A DNA stretch of 64,000 nt from SURF-21 sp964462595 (lineage in GTDB: Bacteria > Actinomycetota > Geothermincolia > Geothermincolales > RBG-13-55-18): NCBI GenBank assembly GCA_964462595.1, contig CAYWXM010000058.1:1-64000 (forward strand). Reading direction: 5' to 3'. Of this stretch, positions 42,321-50,262 are shown piece by piece (position 1 is the first letter of the stretch; every line of letters begins with the position of its first letter). Below the pieces are notes generated by a model. It saw only the letters and a program-made list of their open reading frames with translations. It had not been told where the DNA came from and ran no database searches. The position numbers were made by a program, and so were the translations under genes.

Positions 42321-45065
42321 TCAAAGGCGGAACCCCACAACGCTGTGCCCCCCGTCACTGCCCCCCTGGCCAAAATACATGGGCCTTTCGGCCACCACGT
42401 TAGTGCCCGAGATTACACGCAGGCGGCAGGACAGCTGGTACCCCGCTCCTGCGTGTTCATTCACGAAGAGGTTGACGCGGGTGCGGGCGGGAACGCTGAC
42501 CATGCGCGCCGGGAGGGCCCCCTCCTCCTGCGTCAGGTAGACCACCTCGACCAGGGCCTCCTCGAAACCGGGGTTCTGCAGGCACAGCCATTCGTGATAA
42601 CCCCCGCCGGTATATCCCTCGGCAAAGAATATCTCCGCGGAGGTCGTGCCGGCACCGATGACGCAGTCTCCTCCCCGCCAGTGTGCGGCGCCCATACCGG
42701 TGTAATCGAAGTACATGGGTCGCTCGGCGAGAAAGGCGGAAGGCGACGACAGTTCTACCGACACGTCCTTCTCCATTCCCACCTCGTCGGGGACATAGAC
42801 CGTGAGCCTCTTCCCGCCCTCCACGCGGTAGCTCTTCCTCGCAGGATCGCCCTGCCCTTCCCCGAAGTGATATACGGCTTCGACCTCGATCGCCTGCCCG
42901 GCGGGGTTCTGAAGCGTAAGCCACTCCTCGAACCCCACTCGCGTCGTCCCCTCCGCGAAAAAGTAGGCGTTCGCGAGGGCGGGTGCCCCGATCACGCAAT
43001 GCCCCCCCTGCCAGTGGTGGTCTCCCCTCCCGCGGTAATCGAAATAGACGGGGCGTTCCGCGACCACGGGAAGGGTTGACTCCACCGCGCAGGAGGCCTG
43101 GTACTGCCCGCCCAGAAGTTCGTTCGCCTTGAAGGAAGCGCGGGACCGGGGCCCCACGGCAAGACCTCTCACCACCTTCTCGCCCTCCTCCTCGGTCTGA
43201 AAGCGGAGGGTGAGCCCTGCTTCCTCCTCGTTCGGGTTGAGCACGCAGATCCACTCCTCGAAACCCTCCCCGGTGTAGCCCTCGGCAAAGTAAACGAAGC
43301 TGCTTGGCTCGCGCGCTCCCGCCGCCACGTGGCCGCCCGTCCAGCCGTCCCCATAGCTGAAATACATGGGCCTCTCCGCCACTACGGCCTGGAGGGAGGA
43401 GACCACCATGGCGACCTCTACGCCCGCCCCGACCGCGCTGTTGACGTCAACGGTCGAGCGGGATCCGGGCGGCACGCCGAGGTGCAGAGACCGCTCCGAT
43501 CCGTCGCCCAGGAGAAACTCGATATCCACCTCCGCATTCTCTATGCCGGTATTGCCCACGCAGAGGTATTCCTGAAAACCTGCCCCGGTATAGCCCTCGG
43601 CGAAGTAAAAGCTGTTCGTCTCCGGCCCTGACCCTTTTTTATACAGCCTAAGGATCACCGGGGTTTTCCCGATGGCAAGCCCCGATACGGAGATGTTGCC
43701 CCCGGCATCCCGGCTGACCCCCGGTATGGAGCTCTCATTCCCGGAGGCGGGGTCAATGCTGACCGGGTCCGCGAGGGAGGGGTCGGGGATGGTTACGGCA
43801 AGTGAATCGGACGTATCGTCCGATTTCCAGGCGGCGATGGCCAGGCCGCCGTCCGGAAGGCGGAAGCAGTGGGCCTCCAGTGCGGAAGGGGACTCGCAGG
43901 AGAAGGTGGCCGCGTCCGGATCGGAGGCGGTAGAGGGGCCGAAGACCTGCTGAAAAACGGAGTAATAACCGAAAGACGGCTTGGTCGTGAAGCTGTACGC
44001 GAGCAGCCCGTAATAGTCGGTGTCGTTCTCCTGCGTGTCCCTCAGGTTGAACCAGATCACCCGGTCCACGTCCGTGGATGCGAAGTTGATAAGGGTGCGC
44101 AGGAGGTAGGAGGCCTGGGTATCCCTGTCCACGCCCGCCGTCGATTCTGCGCTGGTGGTCCAGCCCACCTCGGTTATCCATACCTGGAGATCCTTCTCCG
44201 TGTGCTCCGACACCAGCGAGTGCACCTGCTGGACCAGGTAGCGGTTGAGGCTCTCCTTTGGCCGGAGCCTGTCCTCCACCGGCTGGCCGGTAAACCAGAT
44301 GGTCTCGGCATAAGGGTGATACGCGATAGCGTCTATGTACTCGGCTGCACCCAGGGAAAGGTATTCCTCGAGGATAGAATCCCCGAGGTCCTGGTCGCCC
44401 AGCCCTGCCACTCCCCCCATGACTATGGTCGCCTCGGGATCCGCGGCGCGTATCTGCGCCGAGGCCGCGGCGAGGAGGGCCACGTATCCCTCCGCATCCG
44501 GCTCGGGCTGCCAGAAGATGCTGAGGTTCTGCTCGTTCCATATCTCCCAGGCCGCCACCTTCCCGCGGTAGCGGGAGACGACAACGGATACGTAGTCCTC
44601 CCAGGCCGCCATGTCTGTGGGCGGCCAATTCCACGCATTACCTCCATTGGCCCAGTAAGGAGTCCCGCCGAGGATACCCAGCACCTCTATTCCCCGCTCC
44701 TGCGCTTCCTCCACCGCCAGGTCCGCGCCCGCCAGGTTCCACGCACCCTGCACCGGCTCCAGGTAATGCCAGGCGAAGGCGTAGCGCAGCCATGCCGCTC
44801 CTGCGTTGTCCGCCGCATTAAGTTCCGCTTCGACCGCGGAGGGATCGTAGTTCGCGATATGGCTGGAGGCCACCCCGAAGCGCTCGCCCACCGTGCTCGC
44901 GGAGGCCGCCGTATACGCGGCTTGCCGGGAATCCGGCCGGCTGTCGCCTGCCTCGCATTTTCCCCCGGCAGGCCCCGCTTCCGCCCCGCCGGCTAAAGCA
45001 AGCCCGCAGGTGAGCAGGCAGGCGACGAGCAGGGCGAGGTACGGGATATAGCTTGACCTGTGCAT
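42321..45065 (-). CDS. Secreted clan GH-A glycoside hydrolase with four C-terminal repeats, 914 aa
   Basis: After a signal peptide (YLALLVACLLTCGLALAG), a TIM-barrel of the GH39/GH5 type spans about 60-400. The acid/base Glu178 is in AAWEIWNEQNLS and the nucleophile Glu299 in VWITEVGW; the conserved AYHPYAET lies between. A short beta domain follows, then four repeats from about 485, each opening like YFAEGYTGEGFEEWICVLNP and closing with VAERPMYF. It would hydrolyse a polysaccharide or glycoside outside the cell. The start has a GGAGAGG site. It lies next to the secreted protease, the likely same export group. Confidence 0.83.
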   Translation of the reverse strand: MHRSSYIPYLALLVACLLTCGLALAGGAEAGPAGGKCEAGDSRPDSRQAAYTAASASTVGERFGVASSHIANYDPSAVEAELNAADNAGAAWLRYAFAWHYLEPVQGAWNLAGADLAVEEAQERGIEVLGILGGTPYWANGGNAWNWPPTDMAAWEDYVSVVVSRYRGKVAAWEIWNEQNLSIFWQPEPDAEGYVALLAAASAQIRAADPEATIVMGGVAGLGDQDLGDSILEEYLSLGAAEYIDAIAYHPYAETIWFTGQPVEDRLRPKESLNRYLVQQVHSLVSEHTEKDLQVWITEVGWTTSAESTAGVDRDTQASYLLRTLINFASTDVDRVIWFNLRDTQENDTDYYGLLAYSFTTKPSFGYYSVFQQVFGPSTASDPDAATFSCESPSALEAHCFRLPDGGLAIAAWKSDDTSDSLAVTIPDPSLADPVSIDPASGNESSIPGVSRDAGGNISVSGLAIGKTPVILRLYKKGSGPETNSFYFAEGYTGAGFQEYLCVGNTGIENAEVDIEFLLGDGSERSLHLGVPPGSRSTVDVNSAVGAGVEVAMVVSSLQAVVAERPMYFSYGDGWTGGHVAAGAREPSSFVYFAEGYTGEGFEEWICVLNPNEEEAGLTLRFQTEEEGEKVVRGLAVGPRSRASFKANELLGGQYQASCAVESTLPVVAERPVYFDYRGRGDHHWQGGHCVIGAPALANAYFFAEGTTRVGFEEWLTLQNPAGQAIEVEAVYHFGEGQGDPARKSYRVEGGKRLTVYVPDEVGMEKDVSVELSSPSAFLAERPMYFDYTGMGAAHWRGGDCVIGAGTTSAEIFFAEGYTGGGYHEWLCLQNPGFEEALVEVVYLTQEEGALPARMVSVPARTRVNLFVNEHAGAGYQLSCRLRVISGTNVVAERPMYFGQGGSDGGHSVVGFRL

Positions 45066-45256
45066 AAAACCTCTCCATCGGGGCGCCTCTGTGATCCGCC
45101 CCTTATTCGAGCCTTACCTCTATATCGGCTTCCTCTCTTTTCGATTTAATCGCCTGCACCCGGGCCTTCCCCCATCGCCACAAGCGGCCCGGTGCCGGAG
45201 AGGGCGTCCACGAGATCCACGGTTCGAATATCTGTCGGGCAAGCCGGCAGCGGTGC

Positions 45257-45895
45257 TCACTCCGGCGGGTTCGTAATGCGCCCGTAATAAGACTCGGAGA
45301 GGTACAGCGGCTGCATCGGGCAGTGGCCGGTAACGCGGTCCTTGGTGGCCAGGACGGTGGTGAGCACGTTGGTGGTGGCGAAGAAGATGGTGTCGTGGCC
45401 CACGCACAGGCCCAACAGTATATTCAGCTCGCTGCCCTCTTTTTCCAGGGCCATGGCCTGCGCAGCCGGGTTGCAGGCTCCCTCGTAGGTGCCGGGGTTT
45501 ATCTTCTCCCCGTCTTCCAGGCCGAAATCCTCCTTGGCTATGCCGCCCAACTTGCAGCACACCGAGACCACCTCGAAACCGTTGCCCTCCAGGATGGATG
45601 TAAGCAGGATGGCCTCCTTGCGCAAACCTACGCAGAACGCGATACCCAACTTGCGCAGGCCCAGCCTGCGGGCGAAGTCCATTATTTCCTCGACCCTGGT
45701 CTTCCTGCAGTAGCCGGCCGCCTCCACAATCGAGGAAACCCTGGCCACTTCCCTGAGTTCGCCCTCTATCACCCGGCGGCTGGCCTCCTTTATCTCCTCC
45801 TCGTAACGCGTGGAAGGACAGAAGGCGGGGGCGTGGTCGAAGACGCCCAGGTAGCAGAGGGGGGCGGCGCAGTCCGTACACCTGGCTGGTTTCAT
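45257..45895 (-). CDS. DUF1847 cysteine-rich metal-binding protein, 212 aa
   Basis: The protein begins CTDCAAPLCYLG and has further cysteines in AAGYCRKT, GIAFCVGLRKE, VVSVCCKLGG, YEGACNPAAQ, LLGLCVGHD and TGHCPMQPL. This pattern matches DUF1847 proteins of anaerobes, thought to bind metals. No biochemical role is established. It lies near a corrinoid-methyltransferase remnant and an Fe-S reductase-like gene. A TGGAAGG-like site is absent; AAAGGAGCG lies before the ATG. Confidence 0.85.
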   Translation of the reverse strand: MKPARCTDCAAPLCYLGVFDHAPAFCPSTRYEEEIKEASRRVIEGELREVARVSSIVEAAGYCRKTRVEEIMDFARRLGLRKLGIAFCVGLRKEAILLTSILEGNGFEVVSVCCKLGGIAKEDFGLEDGEKINPGTYEGACNPAAQAMALEKEGSELNILLGLCVGHDTIFFATTNVLTTVLATKDRVTGHCPMQPLYLSESYYGRITNPPE

Positions 45896-46085
45896 TCTCG
45901 CGCTCCTTTCCTTGCCTTTTCGTTGCTTGCACCCGATTCAAACATCATAGCAGCAGCTTTTCCAACCGGCGGCTGAACGAACCCCCGGCTGCATTTGCGC
46001 CGGCAAAGCGCTGGCATCTCCACGGCGGCAGGTGCGCTGAAAAGGGCTCACGTCCTCCATCTATATCGATCCGCCACGGCGCATC

Positions 46086-46235
46086 ATGGATACGGCGCGG
46101 GAGCAGATACGCGTAATGGCTCCGGGCGGCGGCTTCCTTCTCGCTCCGGGATGCGAGTACCCGCCGAACGTCGAGCTGGATAACGCCAGGGCCGTCGCCA
46201 GGGCCGCGGAGATATACGCAAATACCCCAAAAGAT
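46086..46235 (+). pseudogene. C-terminal remnant of a URO-D/MtaA-type methyltransferase gene
   Basis: The frame from 46086 gives a 50-residue stretch with APGGGFLLAPGCEYPPNVEL and DNARAVARAAEIY, which is the conserved C-terminal part of the uroporphyrinogen decarboxylase/MtaA methyltransferase family (the APGGGF and PGC-PP motifs). Upstream sequence has no further match and the barrel domain is gone; the frame continues beyond the family end with unrelated residues. It lies in the 422-base gap between DUF1847 and the Fe-S gene, opposite in strand. It is best read as a decayed fragment. Confidence 0.6.
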
Positions 46236-46317
46236 AGTGTCGGACGAGACGCCGGAGGCCTTCCCTGCTGCGGTGAAGGAGGGCCAGCCACATGCTTGCC
46301 GGCGCATACGACGATCC

Positions 46318-47304
46318 TCAGTTCGGCAGCGCCCTCTTCACCAGTTCGATGATATGCAGGTTCTCCAAATCCGCCGCGTCCGCGGCTTTGCGCAGGCTGA
46401 GGTAGCATATGGGGCACAGGTAGGCCATGGCCTGGGCGCCGTGCTCGACGGCATCGCCGATGTTGCGCTCCCTTATCTGCATGGCCTTGCCGCGGTCGCG
46501 GGGGACCATGGGAGAGCCACAACACATGGCGGACCCGCGGTCGTATTTCCTCTCCACCCTCTCCACCCCGATAAGCCGGAACAGCTCGTCGAGCTGCTCG
46601 TCCTTCCAGGGCGTATAGCGCGAGGCGCAGGGCTGCTGGTACGCTACGCGCAAGCCCAGCGGGGTTACCTGGCCTTTACGCTCTTTCACGTAATCCAGGA
46701 GGTATTCGATGACGTGGATGGCCCGGAAGGGTACCTCTATGCCGTAATCCTTGACCATGGAGGCAAGCAGGGCGTAACAGTCGTCGTGGTAGAAGACAAT
46801 CTCATCGGCGCCGGCCGCGGCGAGGTTGTCCACCACCCTCTGCGCCCCTTCCCTCACCGGCGATTCGTAACCGAGGTGTACCCATCCCACGTTGCAGAAA
46901 TAATCCCCGCCCTTGAGCACGGTCATGCCTTCGAATATCGGCCCGTCGAAAAGCCCGGGTATGAGATCACCCACGCTGCACAGCCCGAGGGCGGGCTTGC
47001 CCGGATCCCCCGGTATTATCTGGCTGGGAGCGTTGGGCAGGTTGCGGAACATCGCCGTGTTCTCCTCGGGGATGTTCAGGACCCCCGTTTCCTCCTGCCG
47101 CTGGAGGATGAGGTCGAAGGGGTTGGCGCCCTTGGTGCAGAAATGGTTGCAGGCCACGCAGGTCACGCACTGGCTCACTATCTCGGGGGTGCCGCCCTCC
47201 ACAAGCCGCCGGAACTGGTCGATGGACTCCTCGCGGTCGTAATCCACGTAAGGGCACATGAACACGCAGTCACCGCAAAGATCGCACCTTTCCCTGTAGA
47301 ACAT
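46318..47304 (-). CDS. HdrD/GlpC-like (Fe-S)-binding oxidoreductase subunit, 328 aa
   Basis: Two [4Fe-4S] ferredoxin motifs open the protein: CDLCGDCVFMCPYVD (the fourth ligand of the pair crosses over) and CVTCVACNHFCTKG. Two cysteine-rich CCG-type domains follow, with FYHDDCYALLASMV, AYQQPCASRYTP and MCCGSPMVPRD. This is the layout of heterodisulfide reductase subunit D, GlpC and related electron-transfer subunits. It probably passes electrons between a flavoprotein and a quinone or disulfide. The start at 47304 has GGAGGGAG upstream. Confidence 0.85.
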   Translation of the reverse strand: MFYRERCDLCGDCVFMCPYVDYDREESIDQFRRLVEGGTPEIVSQCVTCVACNHFCTKGANPFDLILQRQEETGVLNIPEENTAMFRNLPNAPSQIIPGDPGKPALGLCSVGDLIPGLFDGPIFEGMTVLKGGDYFCNVGWVHLGYESPVREGAQRVVDNLAAAGADEIVFYHDDCYALLASMVKDYGIEVPFRAIHVIEYLLDYVKERKGQVTPLGLRVAYQQPCASRYTPWKDEQLDELFRLIGVERVERKYDRGSAMCCGSPMVPRDRGKAMQIRERNIGDAVEHGAQAMAYLCPICYLSLRKAADAADLENLHIIELVKRALPN

Positions 47305-47696
47305 GTCTCCCTCCTTGGTACCTTTTAACCGGTATTGCGGGATCCCTGTCCCCGCTATCGCTTTCTATACGTCAATACGGTAAGCCTGCATGAGCGCCAC
47401 CCAGATCCCGCTCGGGCTACGCGACCGATACCCTCATCCCTGACTTCGCTCCCGACGCCCCGGAGCCTGGGCTTTCCCGTTTCTTACGCTCCTTCGGGGC
47501 CTGGTGCCGCCCCACCTGCGGCCATCGCATTGCATGCCGTAAAAGTCCGGGCATCCACCATCATAATCTAAGCACGTCCCCGCTTCCAACGGCCCCTGCC
47601 AAAGTATGCCACCAAGCTCCCCTTGGGGTTTGCACGGGTCGTTTCGAGGGTATCATCGTTATACTTCGTATTGAGGTATTGATTTATGCGGAATTT
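47305..47696. other. Intergenic region upstream of the lipid operon, no gene
   Basis: The left half is GC-rich with repeat-like blocks (several CGGGCT and GCTCC stretches) reminiscent of the intergenic repeats at 23639. The right half becomes AT-rich toward the promoter and operator at 47697-47726. No tRNA or protein frame was found. Confidence 0.4.
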
Positions 47697-47726
47697 ATTT
47701 GCATATACGCAAATGGAATCTATACT
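47697..47726 (+). promoter_or_regulatory. Promoter with overlapping inverted-repeat operator for the lipid operon
   Basis: ATTTGC (47697-47702) and GCAAAT (47709-47714) are perfect 6-base inverted arms around 6 bases. TTGCAT at 47699-47704, a 16-base spacer and TATACT at 47721-47726 form a sigma70-type promoter. The left arm overlaps the -35 box, so a bound repressor would block RNA polymerase. Transcription would reach the SCP2-type gene at 47801. The binder is not known; the TetR genes in the window are candidates. Confidence 0.6.
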
Positions 47727-47800
47727 AGTGTTCGTACCGGCAATTTTCTCGGCAACCAAGTAACGCAAGGGGAAACGTCTATCAGGAGGAGGGATTACGC

Positions 47801-48364
47801 ATGGCATTGACCTATGGGACAGATGAGTGGAACCAGGCCTACGACGCGCTGGTGAAGGAGAGGGTTGAGAGCCAGTCCAAGCCCTTTGTCATGGGCACCC
47901 CGGAGTGGGTACAGCAGTACCAGGAGCTGATCCAGAACGACGCCGAGTACAAGGAGGCGGCCAAGACCTGGGAGGGCTCGGTGGTCATCAAGATCCTGGC
48001 CAAGCCGGATATCGGTTTGGAGAAGGACCTGTACATGTTCATGGACCTCTGGCATGGCGACTGCAATTTCGTGCGCATCGTGCCCGCGGAGGTCGGGGAG
48101 GCCGGGGATTTCGTCATAACCGGGGAGTACGAACGCTGGAAGTCGGTTATGGCCAAGGAGCTCGACACCGTAAAGGGCATGATGCAGGGCAAGCTCAAGC
48201 TCAAGGGCGACCTGCCCACTATCGTGCGTGCAGTGAAGGCGGCTTCGCGCCTGGTGGACCTATCCGCCACCTCCGAGCCGAAGTTTCCCGACGAACTGGA
48301 TGCAGCGGGAATCGAGGATCTGCGCGCGTTGCTCAAAAGGGCCGAGGACGAGCTGGGGATCTAA
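47801..48364 (+). CDS. SCP2-fold sterol/lipid-carrier-like protein, 187 aa
   Basis: The middle of the protein (VVIKILAKPDIGLEKDLYMF, DFVITGEYERWKSVMAKELD, GMMQGKLKLKGDLPTIVRAV) has the SCP2 pattern, in which a hydrophobic groove carries acyl chains or sterol-like molecules. An N-terminal extension of about 50 residues and a short C-terminal helix are extra. The ribosome site is AGGAGGAGG. It is the first gene of the region with alcohol dehydrogenase, a second SCP2-fold gene and AOR, which suggests delivery of a hydrophobic substrate to those enzymes. Confidence 0.78.
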   Translation: MALTYGTDEWNQAYDALVKERVESQSKPFVMGTPEWVQQYQELIQNDAEYKEAAKTWEGSVVIKILAKPDIGLEKDLYMFMDLWHGDCNFVRIVPAEVGEAGDFVITGEYERWKSVMAKELDTVKGMMQGKLKLKGDLPTIVRAVKAASRLVDLSATSEPKFPDELDAAGIEDLRALLKRAEDELGI

Positions 48365-48388
48365 GGTATTTATCGTAGAGTCTATTAC

Positions 48389-48415
48389 GGTTCCCGGGCA
48401 TACCGCCCGGGAACC
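48389..48415. promoter_or_regulatory. Strong hairpin between SCP2 and alcohol dehydrogenase genes
   Basis: Perfect 11-base arms GGTTCCCGGGC and GCCCGGGAACC around ATACC. No T-run follows, so it is unlikely to stop all transcription. A second inverted pair CGCCGGCG lies at 48428 and 48445. It may protect the mRNA end of the SCP2 gene or adjust expression of the dehydrogenase. Confidence 0.5.
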
Positions 48416-48512
48416 CTGAAAAACAGCCGCCGGCGTCGCGATATCGCCGGCGCGGTTTACATCACTAAAGCCCGGGGCGAACGGGCCACGGGCATAAACC
48501 GAGGAGGTTTTC

Positions 48513-49676
48513 ATGGCCTACGACAAGGATCTTTCTTTCATCTATAAAAACTACACCAGGCTCGTGTTCGGGATAGACTCCCTCAGGGATCTGGGCGCGG
48601 AGGTGAATCAGCTCAATTGCTCCAAGGCATTCGTGGTAACTGACAAAGGCCTAGTGGAAGCGGGCCTGGCCGAGAAGGTCGAGAAGGCGCTCGGGAAGAG
48701 ATACGTGGGCACCTTTGACGGTGTGCCGCAGGATTCGGGATATCATATAGTCAATGAGGCGGCTCAGATCGCCCGCGACAAGGGTGCCGACTGCCTGGTG
48801 AGCGTGGGCGGAGGAAGTGTAATCGACACCGCCAAGGGCATGGCGATCATCGTCTCTGAGGGCGGCAACCTGCAGGATTACCAGGGATTTCAGATGCTCA
48901 CTCATCCCATAACCCCACACGTAGTCATCCCGACCACCGCCGGGACGGGAAGCGAGGTGACCTACGCCTTCGTCATCAAGGACTGGGAGAAGAACCAGAA
49001 ACTGCTTTACGGAGACGATTACCTCCTGCCCAATACCGCCATCCTCGACCCGGTGATGACCCAGAGCATGCCTCCCATGGTCACGGCGGGAACCGGGATG
49101 GACGCCCTCACCCACGCCATCGAGGCCATCCACGCCCTGCAGTCGGAGCCCATATCCGACACCCTGGCTTTCGGGGCCATCCGGATGATCGTTAACAACC
49201 TTCCCATCTGCGTGGAAAACGGCGACGACCTGGTGGCGCGGGGGCAGCAGCAGATAGCGGCCACCATGGCTGGCATAGCTTTCTCCAACGCGCAGGTGGG
49301 GCTGGTGCACGCCATGGCTCACAGCGTCGGCGCACTTTTCAAGGTGCCGCACGGCATCGCCAACTCTATACTCCTGCCCCACGTGATGATGTACAACATG
49401 GACGAGGCCGCCGACTGCTACGCGCTGGTGGCCGAGGCCATGGGCGTCAAGGAAAAGGGCATGAGCGACGAGGAGGCTGGCGGAGCGGCCGTCGACGCGG
49501 TGTTCGAGCTGACCAAGAGGCTTGGCGTACCACAATCGCTGCGTGAAGTCGGGGTCGAGGAAGAGGGCCTGGCGGAGGCCTCCGAGTTGGCCCTGTCCGA
49601 CGGATCGATAGTCTACAACCCCAAGATGGTCTTCGAGGCCGACGAGGTGATTAGCGTCTACAAAAAGGCTTTCTAG
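48513..49676 (+). CDS. Iron-containing alcohol dehydrogenase, 387 aa
   Basis: Group III Fe-ADH: the NAD-binding loop VSVGGGSVIDTAKGMAIIVS, PTTAGTGSEVTYAFVI, and the metal ligands in GMDALTHAIEAIH and GLVHAMAHSVGALFKVPHG are all present. The length fits the family (about 385). It would oxidise a primary alcohol to an aldehyde with NAD+ or the reverse. It has a GAGGAGG ribosome site. Genes for SCP2-fold proteins on both sides and AOR downstream make a lipid alcohol the likely substrate. Confidence 0.9.
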   Translation: MAYDKDLSFIYKNYTRLVFGIDSLRDLGAEVNQLNCSKAFVVTDKGLVEAGLAEKVEKALGKRYVGTFDGVPQDSGYHIVNEAAQIARDKGADCLVSVGGGSVIDTAKGMAIIVSEGGNLQDYQGFQMLTHPITPHVVIPTTAGTGSEVTYAFVIKDWEKNQKLLYGDDYLLPNTAILDPVMTQSMPPMVTAGTGMDALTHAIEAIHALQSEPISDTLAFGAIRMIVNNLPICVENGDDLVARGQQQIAATMAGIAFSNAQVGLVHAMAHSVGALFKVPHGIANSILLPHVMMYNMDEAADCYALVAEAMGVKEKGMSDEEAGGAAVDAVFELTKRLGVPQSLREVGVEEEGLAEASELALSDGSIVYNPKMVFEADEVISVYKKAF

Positions 49677-49730
49677 GTTTCTGAAGATATCGCTGCACGA
49701 ACCTTGTCAACAGGTTTTAAGGAGGTACGC

Positions 49731-50147
49731 ATGGTGGATGTGAAACTGGCGCCCGGAGCCGACGAGGTGGCCATGGCGGTCATGCTCTCGGACATGCTCA
49801 AGGCCAACCTGGAGAAGCCGGAGAAGCTGAAGGACTTCAACAAGCTCAAGGCCCGCGTGTACATCAACGCCAAGGATGCCGAAACTGAGATGACCATGGT
49901 CTTCGACCGGGGAAGCCTCACCGTTTACGGCGGCAAGGAAGGGAGCCCGGACATCTCCATCATCACCGATGCCGCTACTCTGCTCGACCTGGCCAACATA
50001 AACATCAAGTACGGCATGCCCTGGTATTTCGACGAGACGGGCATGGCGGTGGTGAGGAAACTGCTCAAACGTGAGCTTCAGATAAAGGGCATGTTCAGCC
50101 ACTACTTCGCGCTCAACAGGCTCACCAAGATCATGTCCCTGAACTGA
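49731..50147 (+). CDS. Second SCP2-fold protein, 138 aa
   Basis: Weakly SCP2-like: MTMVFDRGSLTVYGGKEGSP with ISIITDAATLLDLANINIKY and a C-terminal LKRELQIKGMFSHYFALNRL follow the SCP2 order (strand, then lipid-binding helix). It is shorter than the first copy and only distantly related to it. A very good AAGGAGGT site precedes the ATG at 49731. It lies between alcohol dehydrogenase and AOR genes; it may carry the aldehyde or acid intermediate. Confidence 0.68.
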   Translation: MVDVKLAPGADEVAMAVMLSDMLKANLEKPEKLKDFNKLKARVYINAKDAETEMTMVFDRGSLTVYGGKEGSPDISIITDAATLLDLANINIKYGMPWYFDETGMAVVRKLLKRELQIKGMFSHYFALNRLTKIMSLN

Positions 50148-50262
50148 AAACAGAAAAACGCGCCGGCGGCAACGGGAAAGTGGGAGGAAAACCGGTGTAA
50201 GGCAGCGGGGGTTGTGGGAGTCTCCGCTGACCATGCGCCGCACGCAGAACGGGGTGATAACT

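Noticed and set aside
42321..43600. Repeated DNA blocks in the glycosidase gene as possible tandem or CRISPR repeats
   Set aside because: The similarity is at protein level in long extracellular repeats; units are about 95 codons and diverged, not CRISPR-like.
47305..47560. GC-rich blocks upstream of the lipid operon as a third copy of the intergenic repeat
   Set aside because: Only loose similarity to the units at 23639; too weak to call a copy.
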